Counted from the stretch's first letter, positions 33,436 to 45,929 are shown. The stretch: DNA of 64,000 bases from Malaya genurostris (GCF_030247185.1 NC_080571.1:147314389-147378388); one strand, 5' to 3'. Notes: a model not told the origin generated them from the letters alone. Program-made: numbers and translations.

Positions 33436-34015
33436 GCTTTGAAGATTTCAGGTTCTGAGCTAGATCATATTTTAGCACATTAGCTCCATGTAGTACAGCG
33501 ATTTTGCATTAATATTTGTAAAACTTAGAAAACTAGTTTGAATAGGGCTTTCTCCAAATAATCAGATTTTCATTAATTATCTATGTTTAATCCATTTTAT
33601 CTGAGGCAAGCAAATGAATTGCTTAATGTTCGCTCTGAAATTAATCTTCATCGAGTGATCCCCAATTTAAGTGTACACAAGAACTAAATCTTGCGCGATG
33701 TCTGTGATACTGTATGTGGGCAGAAGCGAGATACTCCTTCATTGCCCCAATTAGTCGAAAAAAAGGATTGCTTATTGTTAGATTATTAATTCATGCCCCC
33801 AGTGAGCATTAGTTGTAAAAAACTTCAGTCTAAAGCGCTCGCTATTCTGAGTCTCGAAATTCGCAAATCCTTTACATATTCGAGTAGAGTGAGATCAAAT
33901 TAATAACTCAATTTGATATTATGATGTTCGCATGCTACAGCTTCTGGATACGAGAAAGACAAAGAGCACATTTTCATACCTATCAAATATCCACACTGCT
34001 ATTCACGATGGTTGT
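33436..34015. other. No gene recognised
   Basis: AT-rich, no recognisable frame or element end. Confidence 0.4.
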
Positions 34016-36005
34016 GAGCAGTGCTGTAGTTGCGGTTAGTCACAGTTAGTCAGTGACTAACCAGCTCATACAACTTCAACTTCTCAGGAATCGAGAAAAT
34101 TTGTTTTTGGAAATTTTGATAATGACTGATTCAAGTAACCACGAAGGGTGCAAAAGCAATAATACCTATTGAGATATCGAATCGTAATTTATTTATTAGC
34201 TAAATAAATGACAACTTGTAAGAACAATTAGAAAGGGTGCCTTAGGAATGATTCCTGGGCACAGAATCACGATAGTAGAAATGAAAAGGGCGCCCATTAA
34301 TTTATTCCAGGGCGCAGAGTGAAAGTATTTTAAAATACATCAAATAATCCAACTGAGGGTGCCAATCATTATTTATTTTCAAGCTAAATAATTTACATCT
34401 TGTAAGGATAATTTGAAAGGGCGCGATACGATACGATAGGAGAAACGAAAAGAACGCCCATATAATTGATCCTAGGGCGCATGTTGAAAGTATTTCAAAA
34501 TAAATTAAATAATTCTAGTGAGGACATAAATCAGTATTTTTTCTCGCTCAATAAATAACATCTTGTAGGGAAAATTTTCAAGGGCGCCTTAGGATTGATT
34601 CCAGGGCGCAGAATCAAGATTGGAGAAATGAAAAGGGCGCCCATATAATTTATTCCAGGGGCAGAGTAAAAGTATTTAATATATTAAATGATCCAACTGA
34701 GGGCGCAAATCATTATTTATTTTTAAGCTAAATACATAACATCTTGTAAGGATAATTGAAAAGGGCGCCATAGGATTGATTCCAAGGCGCAGAATCACGA
34801 TGAGAAATGATAAGCACGCCCATATAATTGCTTTTTGAGCGCTGGTTGAAAGTATTTTAAAATACATTAAATAATTCTAGTGAGGGCGCAAATCATTACA
34901 TGTTTCAAGCTAAATAAATAACATTTTATTTGAAGAGGGCGCCTTAAGATTGATCCCAGGGCGCAGAATAACAAAGAGAGAAATGGAAAGGGCGCTTATA
35001 TAATTTATTCCAGGGCGCAGAATAAAAGCATTTAATATATTAAATGATCCAACTATGGGCGCAAATCATTATTTATTTTTAAGCTAAATAAATAACATCT
35101 TGTAAGGATAATTTGAAAGGGCGCCCAAGGATTGATTCCAGGGCGCAGAAAGTGAAAGTATTTTAAAATATATCAAATAATTCTACAGAGGGCGTAATTC
35201 ATTGTTTAATTTCAAGCTAAATAAGTAACATTTTGTAGTTAAAATTTGAGGAGGGCGTCTTAGGATTGATTCCAGGGTGCAGAATAACGATAGGAAAAAT
35301 GGAAAGAGCGCCCATATAATTTATTCCAGGGTGCAGAATAAAAGTATTTAGTACATTAAATGATCCAACTGAGGGCGCAAATCATTTTTTAAAGCTAAAT
35401 AAATAACATCTAATAAGGATAAATTGATAGAGCACCTTAGGTTTGATTCCTGGGCGCAGAATCACGATAGGAGAAATGATAAGAACGCCCATATAATTAC
35501 TCCTAGGGCGCTGGTTGAGAATATTTTAAAATACATCAAATAATCCTATTAAGGGCGCAAATTATTTTCAAGCTAAATAACTAACATTTTGTAAGTAAAA
35601 TTTGAAGAGGTCGCCTTAGGAATGATTCCAGAGCGCAGAATCACGGTAGGAGAAATGAAAATGGCTTCCATATGAATAATTCTAGGGTGCAGGATGAAAG
35701 GATGTTTAAATACATCAAATGATTTTACTGAGGGCGCAAATCATTACCTATTTTCAAACAAAAAACAATCTTAAAAGTCTAATTTGGAAGAGTGCCTATG
35801 GAATAATTCAAGGGCGTCGAATTACGATAGGAGAATTTATAAAGGCGCTCTTAAAATTAATTCCAGGATGCATGGTGGAAGTATTTTTAAATACTTTTTA
35901 TAGTTCTACAGCATACATGGAGCGCAAATTCTTTTTCTTTTATCAAGTTATATAAATATAATCTCGGAAGAAAGCCATGAATAAGTCAACTTTGAGCAGT
36001 GCTGT
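34016..36005. mobile_element. Satellite-bearing insertion bounded by a 12-bp direct repeat
   Basis: gagcagtgctgt occurs at 34016-34027 and 35994-36005, exactly outside the GGGCGC satellite. The left part begins with an inverted motif (gttagtcac, then gtgactaac) at about 34037-34062. This suggests that the whole array, with short unique ends, entered as one unit with a target duplication. Confidence 0.6.
34140..35960. repeat. About 175-bp satellite with GGGCGC boxes, about 10 units
   Basis: Marker gagggcgcaaatcatt or close variants occurs near 34353, 34526, 34697, 34871, 35054, 35189, 35371, 35551 and 35731, giving steps of about 171-183 bp and one short step of 135. Each unit holds four GGGCGC-type boxes and two related halves (aagggcgccttaggattgat and aaagggcgcccatataattt), each followed by ttccagggcgcaga. 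So the monomer is itself an old dimer. Confidence 0.9.
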
Positions 36006-36489
36006 CTCAATAACAATCTTTATAACATTTATTATATTCATACCTAAAATATACTAGCATTTATAACTGTCTGTAATCTTCATAAAGAGCTTTTAATAGT
36101 TTTAAGTTGACTCTATTGAAAAATTGGACAATAATGAGGTTTTGATCAAGAAATGATGAAGTTCAATAATTTTGAACGAGGTGAATTTTTATGAATACTG
36201 GCATTTTTTGTTTGAACTCGGCCTTGTTTACTGGAAGGTCGGTATAGTAGAATTAATTACCACGTGAGTTCAACTGATGATGAATTCATTAGCATTTTCA
36301 AATTTCTTATATGCATTGAAGATGAGACTTTATGAGATTTTATCATTTTGATTAAATACCGACTCAATACATAGTCAGCTAATTCACCTTTCGATAGCAT
36401 GCACAAAATCGATGCAATCACAAATTCACTTGTGAAGAATCAAATAATAGCAGACTTCTTAGACATTCTCATCACAAGGAAGACGGAAA

Positions 36490-36780
36490 ACCAGGCCCGT
36501 ACCCAGGATTTCATTTTGAGAGGGGCCCAAAGATTAAAACAAAAATGTTACTGAAGATTGCTTATGTACCTAATTCTCGGTGTGCCTTTTACGGCTGTTT
36601 TTTAACATAAACTTTTCACTTTTCCACTGGAACTGATATTGTATTACATTTCATTACGTTTACTGTCTTGTTATTTCTGTAACACATGTCTAAGACGTTC
36701 TAAATAATTTTATGTCTTTGATTTTGGGATGGGCCAGTTCCCCTCGCACCCCCCATCACCCCAAAGGGTACATGACTGCG
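36490..36780. mobile_element. Possible hAT-like terminus (gcccgtacccagg)
   Basis: ggcccgtacccaggatttc at about 36495 and gaggggcccaaag match a terminus type common in insect hAT MITEs. A GC-rich stretch (ggatgggccagttcccctcg) near 36728 may be the degraded other end. The inverted match is weak and no target duplication was found. Confidence 0.3.
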
Positions 36781-36964
36781 GAAATCCTATTCTTTTTGCC
36801 TTTCTCATATAGAAAGGTTATGCAATCACTTGAAAAGCCGACCAGTGAAAATTGGCCCGGAGGGCCAAGTGTCATATACCATTCGACTCGGTTCACCGAG
36901 CTAAGCATTGTCTGTGTGTGTATGTATGTGTGTGTATGTGTCAAATAATCTCACTAGGTTTTCT

Positions 36965-38442
36965 CGGAGATGGCTGAACCGATTTTGACAAACTTAGATT
37001 CAAATGAAAGGTCCCGTGGTCCCATACAGGATTCCAGAATATCATCCGGATCCAACTTCCGGTTCCGGAATTATAGGGTAAAGTGTGTTCAATATTGTAC
37101 ACCGTCACTTAAACCGGCGAAACAAAACACGTAAAAAATTTTCTAAACTGGTCTCAAAACTACACAACTTGATAGTCATTATCAGTAGGCAACTAAACAA
37201 ACCAATTCCGGCTATCGTGGTACCCGGTATCCGGTTCCGGAAGTACCGGAAATAGTGGTCATATATACGAAAATAGATCTCACTCACTTTTCTCGGCGAT
37301 GTTTAGACCGATTTCCACAAACTTAGATTCAAATGTAAGGTCTCGTGGACCCATACGGAATTCCTGAATTTAATCCGGATCCGACTTCCGGTTCCGGAAT
37401 TAGATTGTAAAGTGTGTTTAATATTGTACACCGTCACTTTAACCGGCGAAACAAAACACGTAAAAAAAATTCTAAACTGCTCTCAAAACTACACAAATCA
37501 ATAGTCATTATCAACAGGCAACTAAACAAACCAATTTCGGCTATCGTGGTACCCGGTATCCGGTTCCGGAAGTACCGGAAATAGTGGTCATATATACCAA
37601 AATAGATCTCACTCACTTTTCTCAGTGATGGTTACACCGATTTCCACAAACTTAGATTCAAATGAAAGGTCTCCCGGTCCCATACGGAATTCCTGAATTT
37701 CATCCCGATCCGACTTCCGGTTCCGGAATTATAGGGTAAAGTGTGTTCAATATTGTACACCGTCACTTAAACCGGCGAAACAAAACACGTAAAAAATTTT
37801 CTACACTGGTCTCAAAACTACACAACTTGATAGTCATCATAAGTAGGCAACTAAACAAACCGATTCCGGCTATCCTGGTTACTGGTATCCGGTCCCGGAA
37901 GTACCGGAAATAGTGGTCATATATACGAAAATAGATCTCACTCACTTTTCTCAGCGAAGGATAGACCGATTTTCACAAACTTAGATTCAAATGAAAGGTC
38001 TCGTGGTCCCATACGGAATTCCTGAATTTCGTTCGGATGCGACTTCCGGTTCCGGAAGTATAGGGTAAAGTGTGTTCAATATTGTACACCGTCACTTAAA
38101 CCAGCGAAACAAAACACGTGAAAAATGTTCTTAACTGGTCTCAAAACTACACAAATCGATAGTAATTATCAGTAAGCAACTAAACAAACCGATTCCGGCT
38201 ATCCTGGTTCCTGGTATCCGGTTCCGGAAGTACCGGAAATAGTGGTCACATATACCAAAATGGATCTCACTCACCTTTCTCAGCGATGGTTTGACCGATT
38301 TCCACAAACTTAGATTCAAATGAAAGGTCTTCCGTTCCCATACGGAATTTCTGAATTTCATCCGGGTCCGACGTCCGGTTCCGGAATTATAGGGTAAAGT
38401 GTGTTCAATATTGTACACCGTTACTTAAACCGGTGAAACAAA
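36965..38442 (+). repeat. 329-bp tandem monomers of X1, left block (about 4.5 units)
   Basis: The marker gtgttcaatattgtacaccg recurs near 37085, 37414, 37743, 38072 and 38400, giving 329-bp steps. Each unit holds two to three copies of tccggttccgga-type palindromes and agattcaaatgaaaggtc. Neighbouring units are 85-95 percent identical by eye. Confidence 0.93.
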
Positions 38443-40204
38443 AACCTGTTGTAATCAACCTAGTGGTGTAATGATGCCTTTCTCATGTATAATATTGTGG
38501 TATTCTATTCAAAAAAATTTTCTTCGATTTTTGCAAGAAACCTAAAGATTGTTTGTGCATTAACTAGTATAACATACAGAAAAAACAGTGCTTTGATTGC
38601 GTAGGTCATCCTTAAGAAAACGAAGTGGGTTCACTATTATATATACTTCCAGAATCGGAACCCGAGAACCGGTATAATCGTATTCGGCTCGTACGGTCAC
38701 CAACTAACATAACGTTCAAACTTCACTAGTTTTTATACGATTTGGCATCGTACTCCAAACGACGGTTTAAATTTTTGTTGAACCCAAAAATATGCATTAA
38801 TTTTTGGAAGGAGCATAAGACCTTTCATTTGGCCCTAAGATTGGGAATAACGGTTTAGAGTCCAGTTTACAACATTTTTTACGGTTTTTTGATTCGCCGG
38901 TTTAAGTGACGGTGTACAATATTGAACACACTTTACCCTATAACTCCGGAACCGGAAGTCACATCCGGATGAAATTTAGGAATTCCATATGGGACCACGA
39001 GACCTTTCATTTGAATCTAAGCTTGTGGAAATTGGTCAAACCATCGCTGATAAAAATGAGTGAGATCCATTTTGGTATACATGACCACAATTTCCGGTAC
39101 TTCCGGAACCGGATATCGGGAACCAGGATAGCCGGAATCTTTTTGTTTAGTTGCCTACTGATAATGACTATCGATTTGTGTAGTTTTGAGACCAGTTTAG
39201 AAAATTTTTTACGTGTTTTGTTTCGCCGGTTTAAGTGACGGTGTACAATATTGAACACACTTTACCCTAAAACTCCGGAACCGGAATTCACATCCGGATG
39301 AAATTCAGGAATTCCATATTGGACCACGAGACCTTTCATTTGAATCTAAGTTTGTGGAAATCGGTCAAACCGTCGCTGAGAAAAGTGAGTGAGATCCATT
39401 TTGGTATATATGACCACAATTTCCGAAACTTCCGGAACCGGATAGCGGGAACCAGGATAGCCGGAATCGGTTTGCTTAGTTGCCTACTGATAATGACTAT
39501 CGATTTGTGATGTTTAAAGACCAGTTTAGAATTTTTTTTACGTTTTTTGTTTCGCCGGTTTAAGAGGCGGTGTACAATATGTAAAACACTTTATCTATAA
39601 CTCCGGAACCGAAACTCGGATCCGGATGAAATTCAGGAATTCCGTATTGGACCACGAGACCTTTCATTGGATTATAAGATTGTGAAAATCGATCAAACCA
39701 TCGCTGAGAAAAGTGAGTGAGATCCATTTTGGTATATATGATCACAATTTCCGGTACGTCCGGAACCGGATACCGGGAACCAGGATAGCCGGAATCGGTT
39801 TGTTTAGTTGCCTACTGATAATGACTATCGATTTGTGTAGTTATGAGATCAGTATAGAAATTTTTTTTCGTTTTTTGTTTCGCCGGTTTAAGTGACGGTG
39901 TACAATATTGAACACACTTTACCCTATAACTCCGGAACCGGAAGTCGGATTCGGATGAAATTCACGAATTCCGTATGGGACCACAAGACCTTTCATTTGA
40001 ATCTATGTTTGTCAAAATCGGTTCAGCCATCTCCGAGAAAACCTAGTGAGATTATGTGACACATACACACATACATACACACACACACAGACATTGCTCA
40101 GCTCGATGAACTGAGTCGAATAGTATATGACACTTGGCCCTCCGGGCCAATTTTCACTAGTCGGTTTTTCAAGTGATTGCATAACCTTTCTATATGAGAA
40201 AGGC
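38443..40204 (-). mobile_element. Element X2, complete copy nested in X1
   Basis: It is inserted in reverse into an X1 monomer: the monomer reads gaaacaaaa up to 38442 and resumes acgtaaaaaa after 40204, with an A-run shared at both joints. On the plus strand X2 runs from end B (cctgttgtaatcaacctagt, 38445) through reversed monomers (markers near 38910, 39241, 39570 and 39900) to end A (aacctttctatatgagaaag, about 40184-40203). It defines both ends of the X family. Confidence 0.82.
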
Positions 40205-40860
40205 AAAAACGTAAAAAATTTTCTAAACTGGTCTCAAAACTTCACAAATTGATAATCATTATTAGTACGTAACTAAACAAACCGATTCCGGCTATCCTGG
40301 TTCCCGGTATCCGATTCCGGAAGTACCCGAAATAGTGGTCATATATACCAAAATAAATCTCACTCACTTTTCTCAGCGATGGTTAGACCGATTTCCACAA
40401 ACTGAGATATAAATGGATGGTCTCGTGGTCCCATACGGAATTCCTGAGTTTCATCCGGATCCTACTTCCGGTTCCGGAATTATAGGGTAAAGTGTGTTCA
40501 ATATTGTACACCGTCACTTAAACCGGCGAAACAAAATACGTAAAAAATTTCTAAACTGATCTCAAAACTACACAAATCGATAGTCATTATCAGTGAGCAA
40601 CTAATCAAACCGATTTCGGCTATCCTGGTTCCCGGTAAACGGTTCCGGAAGTACCGGAAATAGTGGTAATATATACCAAAATGTATCTCACTCACTTTTC
40701 TCAGTGATGGTTAGACCGATTTCCACGAACTTAGATTTATATGAAAGGTCTTCCGATCCCATACGGAATTCTAGAAATTCATCCAAATCCGACTTCCGAT
40801 TCCGGAGTTATAGGGTAAAGTGTGTTCAATATTGTACACCGTCACTTAAAATATTTACGG
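40205..40860 (+). repeat. 329-bp monomers of X1, right block (about 2 units)
   Basis: Markers at about 40495 and 40824 continue the X1 array after the X2 insertion. The block then passes into the end-B module at about 40860. Confidence 0.9.
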
Positions 40861-41182
40861 ATGCAACAAACATTGATATCGTAATTTAGAGTGCGTACTA
40901 GAAAAGTTTTTGTGTCATGTTACTTGTTGGCCGTACGAACCGACTTTGATTATACCGGTTCTTAGGTTTCGGTGCAGGAAGTGCATATAATAGTGAACCC
41001 ATTTCGTTTTCTTAAGAATGGCTTACGCAATCAAGGCACTGTTTTATTCTGTATGTTATACATAAGCAACCTCTTGGTTTCTTTCAAAAATCGAAGAGAA
41101 AATTTTTGAATAGAATACCACAATATTATATGTACATGAGAAAGGCATCATTACACCACTAGATGGATTAAAACAGGTTTTT

Positions 41183-42190
41183 ATATATAAAAAGCTAACC
41201 AATACAAAATATATTATACGCTACACTTCTAATCATTCTCCTCAACTTAAAATGTTAACTTTTCACCATATGATTCATAGAATGTTTAAACTTGCTCATG
41301 GGGAAAATGCGATAAGAAAAGATAAATAATGCATTCTCGATATTGGAAAGCTCTATGGATATTCGGATCAATCAATTCAAAAACATTTTAATAAAAAGAA
41401 AAACTGTTGAAAAACACAATCACTTTCTACTTTAACCCAACCATAAAAAAAAATCAAAAAGAGTTTCAGTAAGTAAAATTAGATAAGGTTTCCATTCCAA
41501 TTAAAAAATAGCTGAATATGTTTTGAAAATTATGAACTTACATGGAAACTACACATAGCTGAGAGTGTAAGAAGATATGTAAATATATAAACATTCCAAG
41601 TAATTATTTATTCATATATAACTTATCAAAATGAGTTATCTGTAAGATGTAAAATGATTCACCTGTACTAGTACAACAGAGACAGCACCGCACTTTCATT
41701 CCACTACTAGTATAGTGATTTTCACCACGACGTAACATACACTGGTGGCGTGGTAACACAGTTTTGGTTGTGTTGGTAATTTTCTCACGAAAATAAGTAT
41801 GGCGCGCCGGGATTCAAGCATGTAAACATAAACAAACGACCATTTCAGATCGGGATTTCACTTCTAAGTTACTTCAGTTGTCGCGCAGCCTGGCGAATCT
41901 TTGGCACTGGACATTTTTTCTTCAAGGGCTTGCAAGGTAACGTCGAAATATAGAAAATTGTACACACATCCGATTCTGTTCATTTAGTTGGAGGAAGTCA
42001 TTTGTTTATGTTTTTTCTTCTTCACGTCTCTCTGTTATTCCAAAATAAAGTGACAACCGCAGTAACACATAGAAAAACGTGATCACCAGGGTATTTTACA
42101 TCGTGGATTTTCACTGTCGGCTAGAAAAGATTGCGATGCGATAAGATAGCGACAAAATACCGCAAAGATAGCGAAACTGTCATTCACATC
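41183..42190. other. No gene recognised
   Basis: AT-rich; no open frame of note. A small palindrome lies around 41703 (ctactagtatag). No element ends were recognised. Confidence 0.4.
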
Positions 42191-42777
42191 GATTCAACCC
42201 CTTCGAGACCACAAGCCAGAAAAAAATATTTTTTAAATTGACCGTTACAAACACCATTTTTTTTATTTATTATTTAGAAAACTTCAGTCATAATGAATTC
42301 ATATTGATAATGCGTATGTGGCAGATTACAGCTACAACTTGCACGGATTTTTTAAGCGTTTGCTATTTATTTGACATAATGTACGATTCAGACGATCCGC
42401 CTCCTTCCGTCACCTCCACCGGAACGTCAGCTTCCGTCAAAATTAGTTTAATACTTTCTTTATCGGGACGTTATCCGTCAAGACGTTCCGTGACTGTGAC
42501 GTTACTTGTGAATAGCTCCATAAGAATGCATGTAATTAATGTTGACGGTGCCAATGGCCAGGGCCGGTGAAAGAGGTGGGTACGGTGGGTAGCACTACCC
42601 ACCCAAAAATTCCAAAGGTGGGTAATTACCCACCTGAAATTTCGAACAAAAAACAAAGGAAACATTAGCATTATTCATAATAATAAGAATATTTTTATTG
42701 TAATTCGGAATAATAAATAAAATCAAAATTGTAGAATGCTAGTTCTCAAGGTTGAGCAAGGTTGTGAAGATATACCG

Positions 42778-43123
42778 CAGAAAGGTGAGACGTGACAAGG
42801 GTCATTTCAGCAGGCAGAAATCTTTTAGTAACTTAACTTTTTCCTTCCAGCAAAGGAGCCGAGCTTATGCATCTCATCAATGCGAATCACTCGGGTCTGT
42901 GAGATAGCGAAAAATACCGATAAAGGTCTTTTACTCTTTACATTCTGAACCGGCAAAAGAAGAATGCAGTAGCAAGTAGAAAGTAACAACTTTTGATAGC
43001 TTTGCCGGAATAGTAAATAGTAGATGTTTAAGGTCGACTCCTCTTGTAAAAAGTGAAAGTTAGGTTACTAAAAGATTTCTGCATGATGAAATGAACCTTG
43101 TCACATCTCACCTTCTATAATGT
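42778..43123. mobile_element. Foldback MITE inside the hAT element
   Basis: gcagaaatcttttagtaac (about 42814) is mirrored by gttactaaaagatttctgc (about 43077). The arms extend out to gaaaggtgaga at about 42780 and ctcaccttc at about 43114, roughly 65 bp each with about 10 percent mismatch. The inner spacer is about 215 bp and unrelated to other parts of the window. Confidence 0.8.
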
Positions 43124-43170
43124 CTTTCCTAATCTTAATTAACGAATAATGGCGTTTTCTTTACTTATTT

Positions 43171-43400
43171 GCACTGCACCGGTGCAGTGCTACACTGAGG
43201 CATTAATAAACGAACAAAAATGACGAAAACATAAACAGTAACCATTGACTACAATAAACAATTCCATTGCACAGAGCTACACAAAACTTTTGATGAGTGC
43301 TACACCAGTGGTATCGGTGCAGAAAAAGTGTAGCACTGGTATAGTGTAATTGGCAAAAACGAACGGTTTCAATGCAGCTTTTGCTACACCGGTGTAGTGC
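43171..43400. repeat. Cluster of palindromes of the type ctacaccggtgtag
   Basis: gcactgcaccggtgcagtgc at 43171-43190 is a perfect 20-bp palindrome and ctacaccggtgtag at 43384-43397 a perfect 14-bp one. Between them gtgctacaccagtggtat is mirrored by ataccagtgctacac-type sequence (43297-43352). The motif recurs four or five times in 230 bp. Confidence 0.75.
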
Positions 43401-44229
43401 AATTTAAAACCGAAAATGTCATAACTTCAAACTAGAATAGTATCATTAGGAAATATCGTATCGAGATCACGGATTCTCGAAAATTCAAATTTCTGGTGGC
43501 GATCACCAGTGGCCGGTGAATTGAATATAGCATGAGAGCCTTCCAGATGGCGTTGGTAAATATTTATATTGGCCGCATCATTCACTTCGTGTGAGTCCGC
43601 GGGAAAAATCATCAGGCTACGAAGACTCGGCGGGTGGCCCGCAGCCTGGTCATCGACTGGAGCGGTTCTCCGTTGACGGTGATGGTGATGTTACTGAAGA
43701 TAATGAAAGAGAAGTAAATATTGTGGAAAACGTGGTAAAAGGGGATGTAGGAACAGCATGTTCGACAGATATCTAATTAGTTGTCATCGAGATGTGTAGA
43801 GACGGGGGAAAGGAGAACGAAAAAGTTAGTGACAAAAAAAGATCTTGTTAGATGTTTATGTTCCAATAAAGATGGTAGACAGGGACGGGGATCGAGAGAA
43901 TCGGGCGGATGACTACGTTTTTGCTTTCTATACCAGTGTGCAAATTCAAAATACTGAGAACCGTACCAACAGTGTTCAGGTTTTGAACATCTATATCTCA
44001 ATCATTTTTATTTTATTTTCCATATCATTACAAAAACTACATTAAAAATATTTCTACATTTCGAATGGATTAGATGAATCTATATCATATTTCAGATAAT
44101 TGGTGATCGAAACTTCAGTTAGTAACGAAAATCTTTGTCATGGTTTTCTCTAACAAATACATACAAGTTCACGGTTTCCATTAAATTTCTGCGTTTCAAT
44201 GAGTGATTCTGTATTGAATAAACTTGAAC

Positions 44230-44900
44230 TCTGTGTGGTTCAAACAGTCCAGGTACTAACCAGAAAACATAATTTCGTGTGCAGGCTAGGTAATTGTGAA
44301 CAAGGTGGATGAGGAAACAGATCGTAGCCCAATTCGTTTAATTTTTTCATTGTTTTCATTGACTTATGGCACGGTGCATTGTCTTGGTTAACAGTGACTC
44401 ACTTTTGATGGTACTTTCCTGTTCAAGATAGTCGATGCTAATTATACCTCGAACATCTAAAAACTTATGCCATGGTTGTTACAGCTACCTGTTACGTTTT
44501 CAGATGGCTTTCCCAGTCTGAATGCTGGTATGACTCCGGATAAAAATAGTGGATCCATGTTTCGTCCTCTGTTCCATACCAACGCATTCCATTTTATTGC
44601 AGCAGACTTTTGTTGATTATGAGCGGCCGTGTTCGAGATCCGTTTGGTGACGATTGTTTTATGCTCAGATTTTCGTACAAGATCGTAAAAGAACTTTCAG
44701 TTCATGTACTAACGATCTCTGCATATCTAATCTCACGAACTTTGATTTTGCGTTCATACATCACGATTATCCAAACTTGCTTAATTTTTTCCGGTTGACT
44801 GCTTCATTTAGCCACGTTCAAAATCAGAATACCACAAACCTTTATTTTTAATGGATCCTAGTGGGGAAAACACTTCTCAAGCTATAGCTGGGCTTGCGCG
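44230..44900 (-). pseudogene. Mariner transposase remnant inside the hAT element
   Basis: The minus-strand translation shows ERKIKVREIRYAEI-like pieces, GTEDETWIHYF with YPESYQHSDWESHLKT (around the first catalytic Asp), VNQDNAPCHKSMKTMKKLNE (second Asp) and LGYDLFPHPPCS, where the third Asp would follow but the frame fails. Frame breaks separate each motif. This is a mariner family different from the copies at 1.2 and 58.5 kb. Confidence 0.75.
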
Positions 44901-45697
44901 TTTTTCCCTTTAAAAAGCAATGTTTTAGCAACACACGGAATTCATTATTTCCATTTTTCATAAATGAATTAGTAACGTCACTTATATATCGATAGATTCA
45001 ATGCTCGTAGTGCTATTGATGTTAAATGTTCTTTGAAGGTTGGCACTTTGAATTGAAAACAAATATTGGCAGTGATTTTAAAACAAGGTTAAACCATAGA
45101 TGCGAAATTTTGTTTTAAAACTTAGTACCGAAAACTCATCAAACTTCTAATTTGCGCGTTTCATGAAAAGTTTTATAGAATCAATATTTTGTTTAAAAAA
45201 AACGTCTGCACTTTTAGGGATAAAAATCATTTCCATTAGAATAGAGAAATACTTCGAAACAGTGGGTCGTTCTCCGCAGTATGAAAAATTACCCACCTGG
45301 GTTTAACATGTTTCACCGGCCCTGCCAATGGCGGAGATTGACTGTGACAAAAGAAGACGGATCGTCTGAATCGTACATAATGATTATTTTGTGTTTAGTA
45401 CGTTCCCTTTTCATTTCTATTTTGGATTAATCGACGCCTTGGTTTTCAAAACCTCGTGCTTTATTCGAGTGTGCTATTTGTTTACTCTAAAAAGTTGGTC
45501 GTCTTTGACAGATATACATTTGTTGATGCTTTCGATGAACAATGAAATAACAATTGTCGCTAAGGAATTTTACCAGTTGAAAATGCAATTGGCCTCAATC
45601 CAACAGCTGATTAATTTTTCTTTTGGCTCTAATGCTAGTTAATTTCAATACAACAGACAGCGAAGGGGTTAACAAAACTGTCTAATTTTCTGGCAGC

Positions 45698-45929
45698 GAT
45701 GCCAGGTGAAATTTTAGGCGTTTGCGTATTAGCAAAGGTCCTATGCGACCTCAATATTTAGAAGTATGACGAAAAAACCAAACGAAAACCCTACAGTAAT
45801 AGCAAAAGTCATTAAAAATGAACGATTGTTTAAAAAGATTTCGAAAATCTGCAAAAAAGTCGGCTTAATTGCAAAGTCTGCTAACAAACGAAATTGCAAA
45901 TTTACATACCAATCTGCAAACCTGGCATC
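45698..45929. mobile_element. Short MITE with gatgccaggt / acctggcatc ends
   Basis: The 10-bp perfect inverted ends lie at 45698-45707 and 45920-45929. The interior is AT-rich and includes an open frame of 88 codons without recognisable features. No target duplication is clear, so the boundary is less sure than for the MITE at 28.6 kb. Confidence 0.55.

Larger units (their letters stand above)
36798..41182. mobile_element. Element X1: hairpin end, 329-bp monomers, second end
   Basis: End A at the left starts gcctttctcatatagaaagg (a 7-bp-stem hairpin), then a conserved leader with a TG/TA microsatellite (36910-36940). Tandem 329-bp monomers follow, then the distinct end-B module (about 40860-41182), closing with ggcatcattacaccactag and ttaaaacaggttttt. 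The monomers are split by a reversed full copy, X2 (38443-40204). There is no protein-coding capacity. Confidence 0.8.
42559..45324. mobile_element. hAT-type element, 2766 bp, 8-bp target duplication
   Basis: The ends cagggccggtgaaa and tttcaccggccctg are perfect 14-bp inverted repeats. ccaatggc flanks them at 42551-42558 and 45325-45332. Inner end sequences also pair (acccacctgaaa-like segments). An 8-bp duplication and CAGGG ends are diagnostic of hAT. No hAT transposase is readable; the interior is filled with other inserts, so the copy is non-autonomous. Confidence 0.9.
42196..45673. mobile_element. Old foldback element split by a hAT element
   Basis: aaccccttcg near 42196 is mirrored by cgaaggggtt near 45663-45672. 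The inner segment atgtacgattcagacgatcc (about 42378) is mirrored by ggatcgtctgaatcgtacat (about 45360-45379). With the hAT insertion removed, these arms belong to one inverted-repeat element of about 0.7 kb. No target duplication could be fixed. Confidence 0.6.

Noticed and set aside
34140..35960. CRISPR-like array
   Set aside because: The repeats are about 175 bp with no short constant repeat and unique spacers, and the context is eukaryotic; it is a satellite.
36756..36944. Frames over the TG/TA microsatellite of X end A
   Set aside because: Low-complexity repeat next to a transposon end, and the same frame appears at every X copy.
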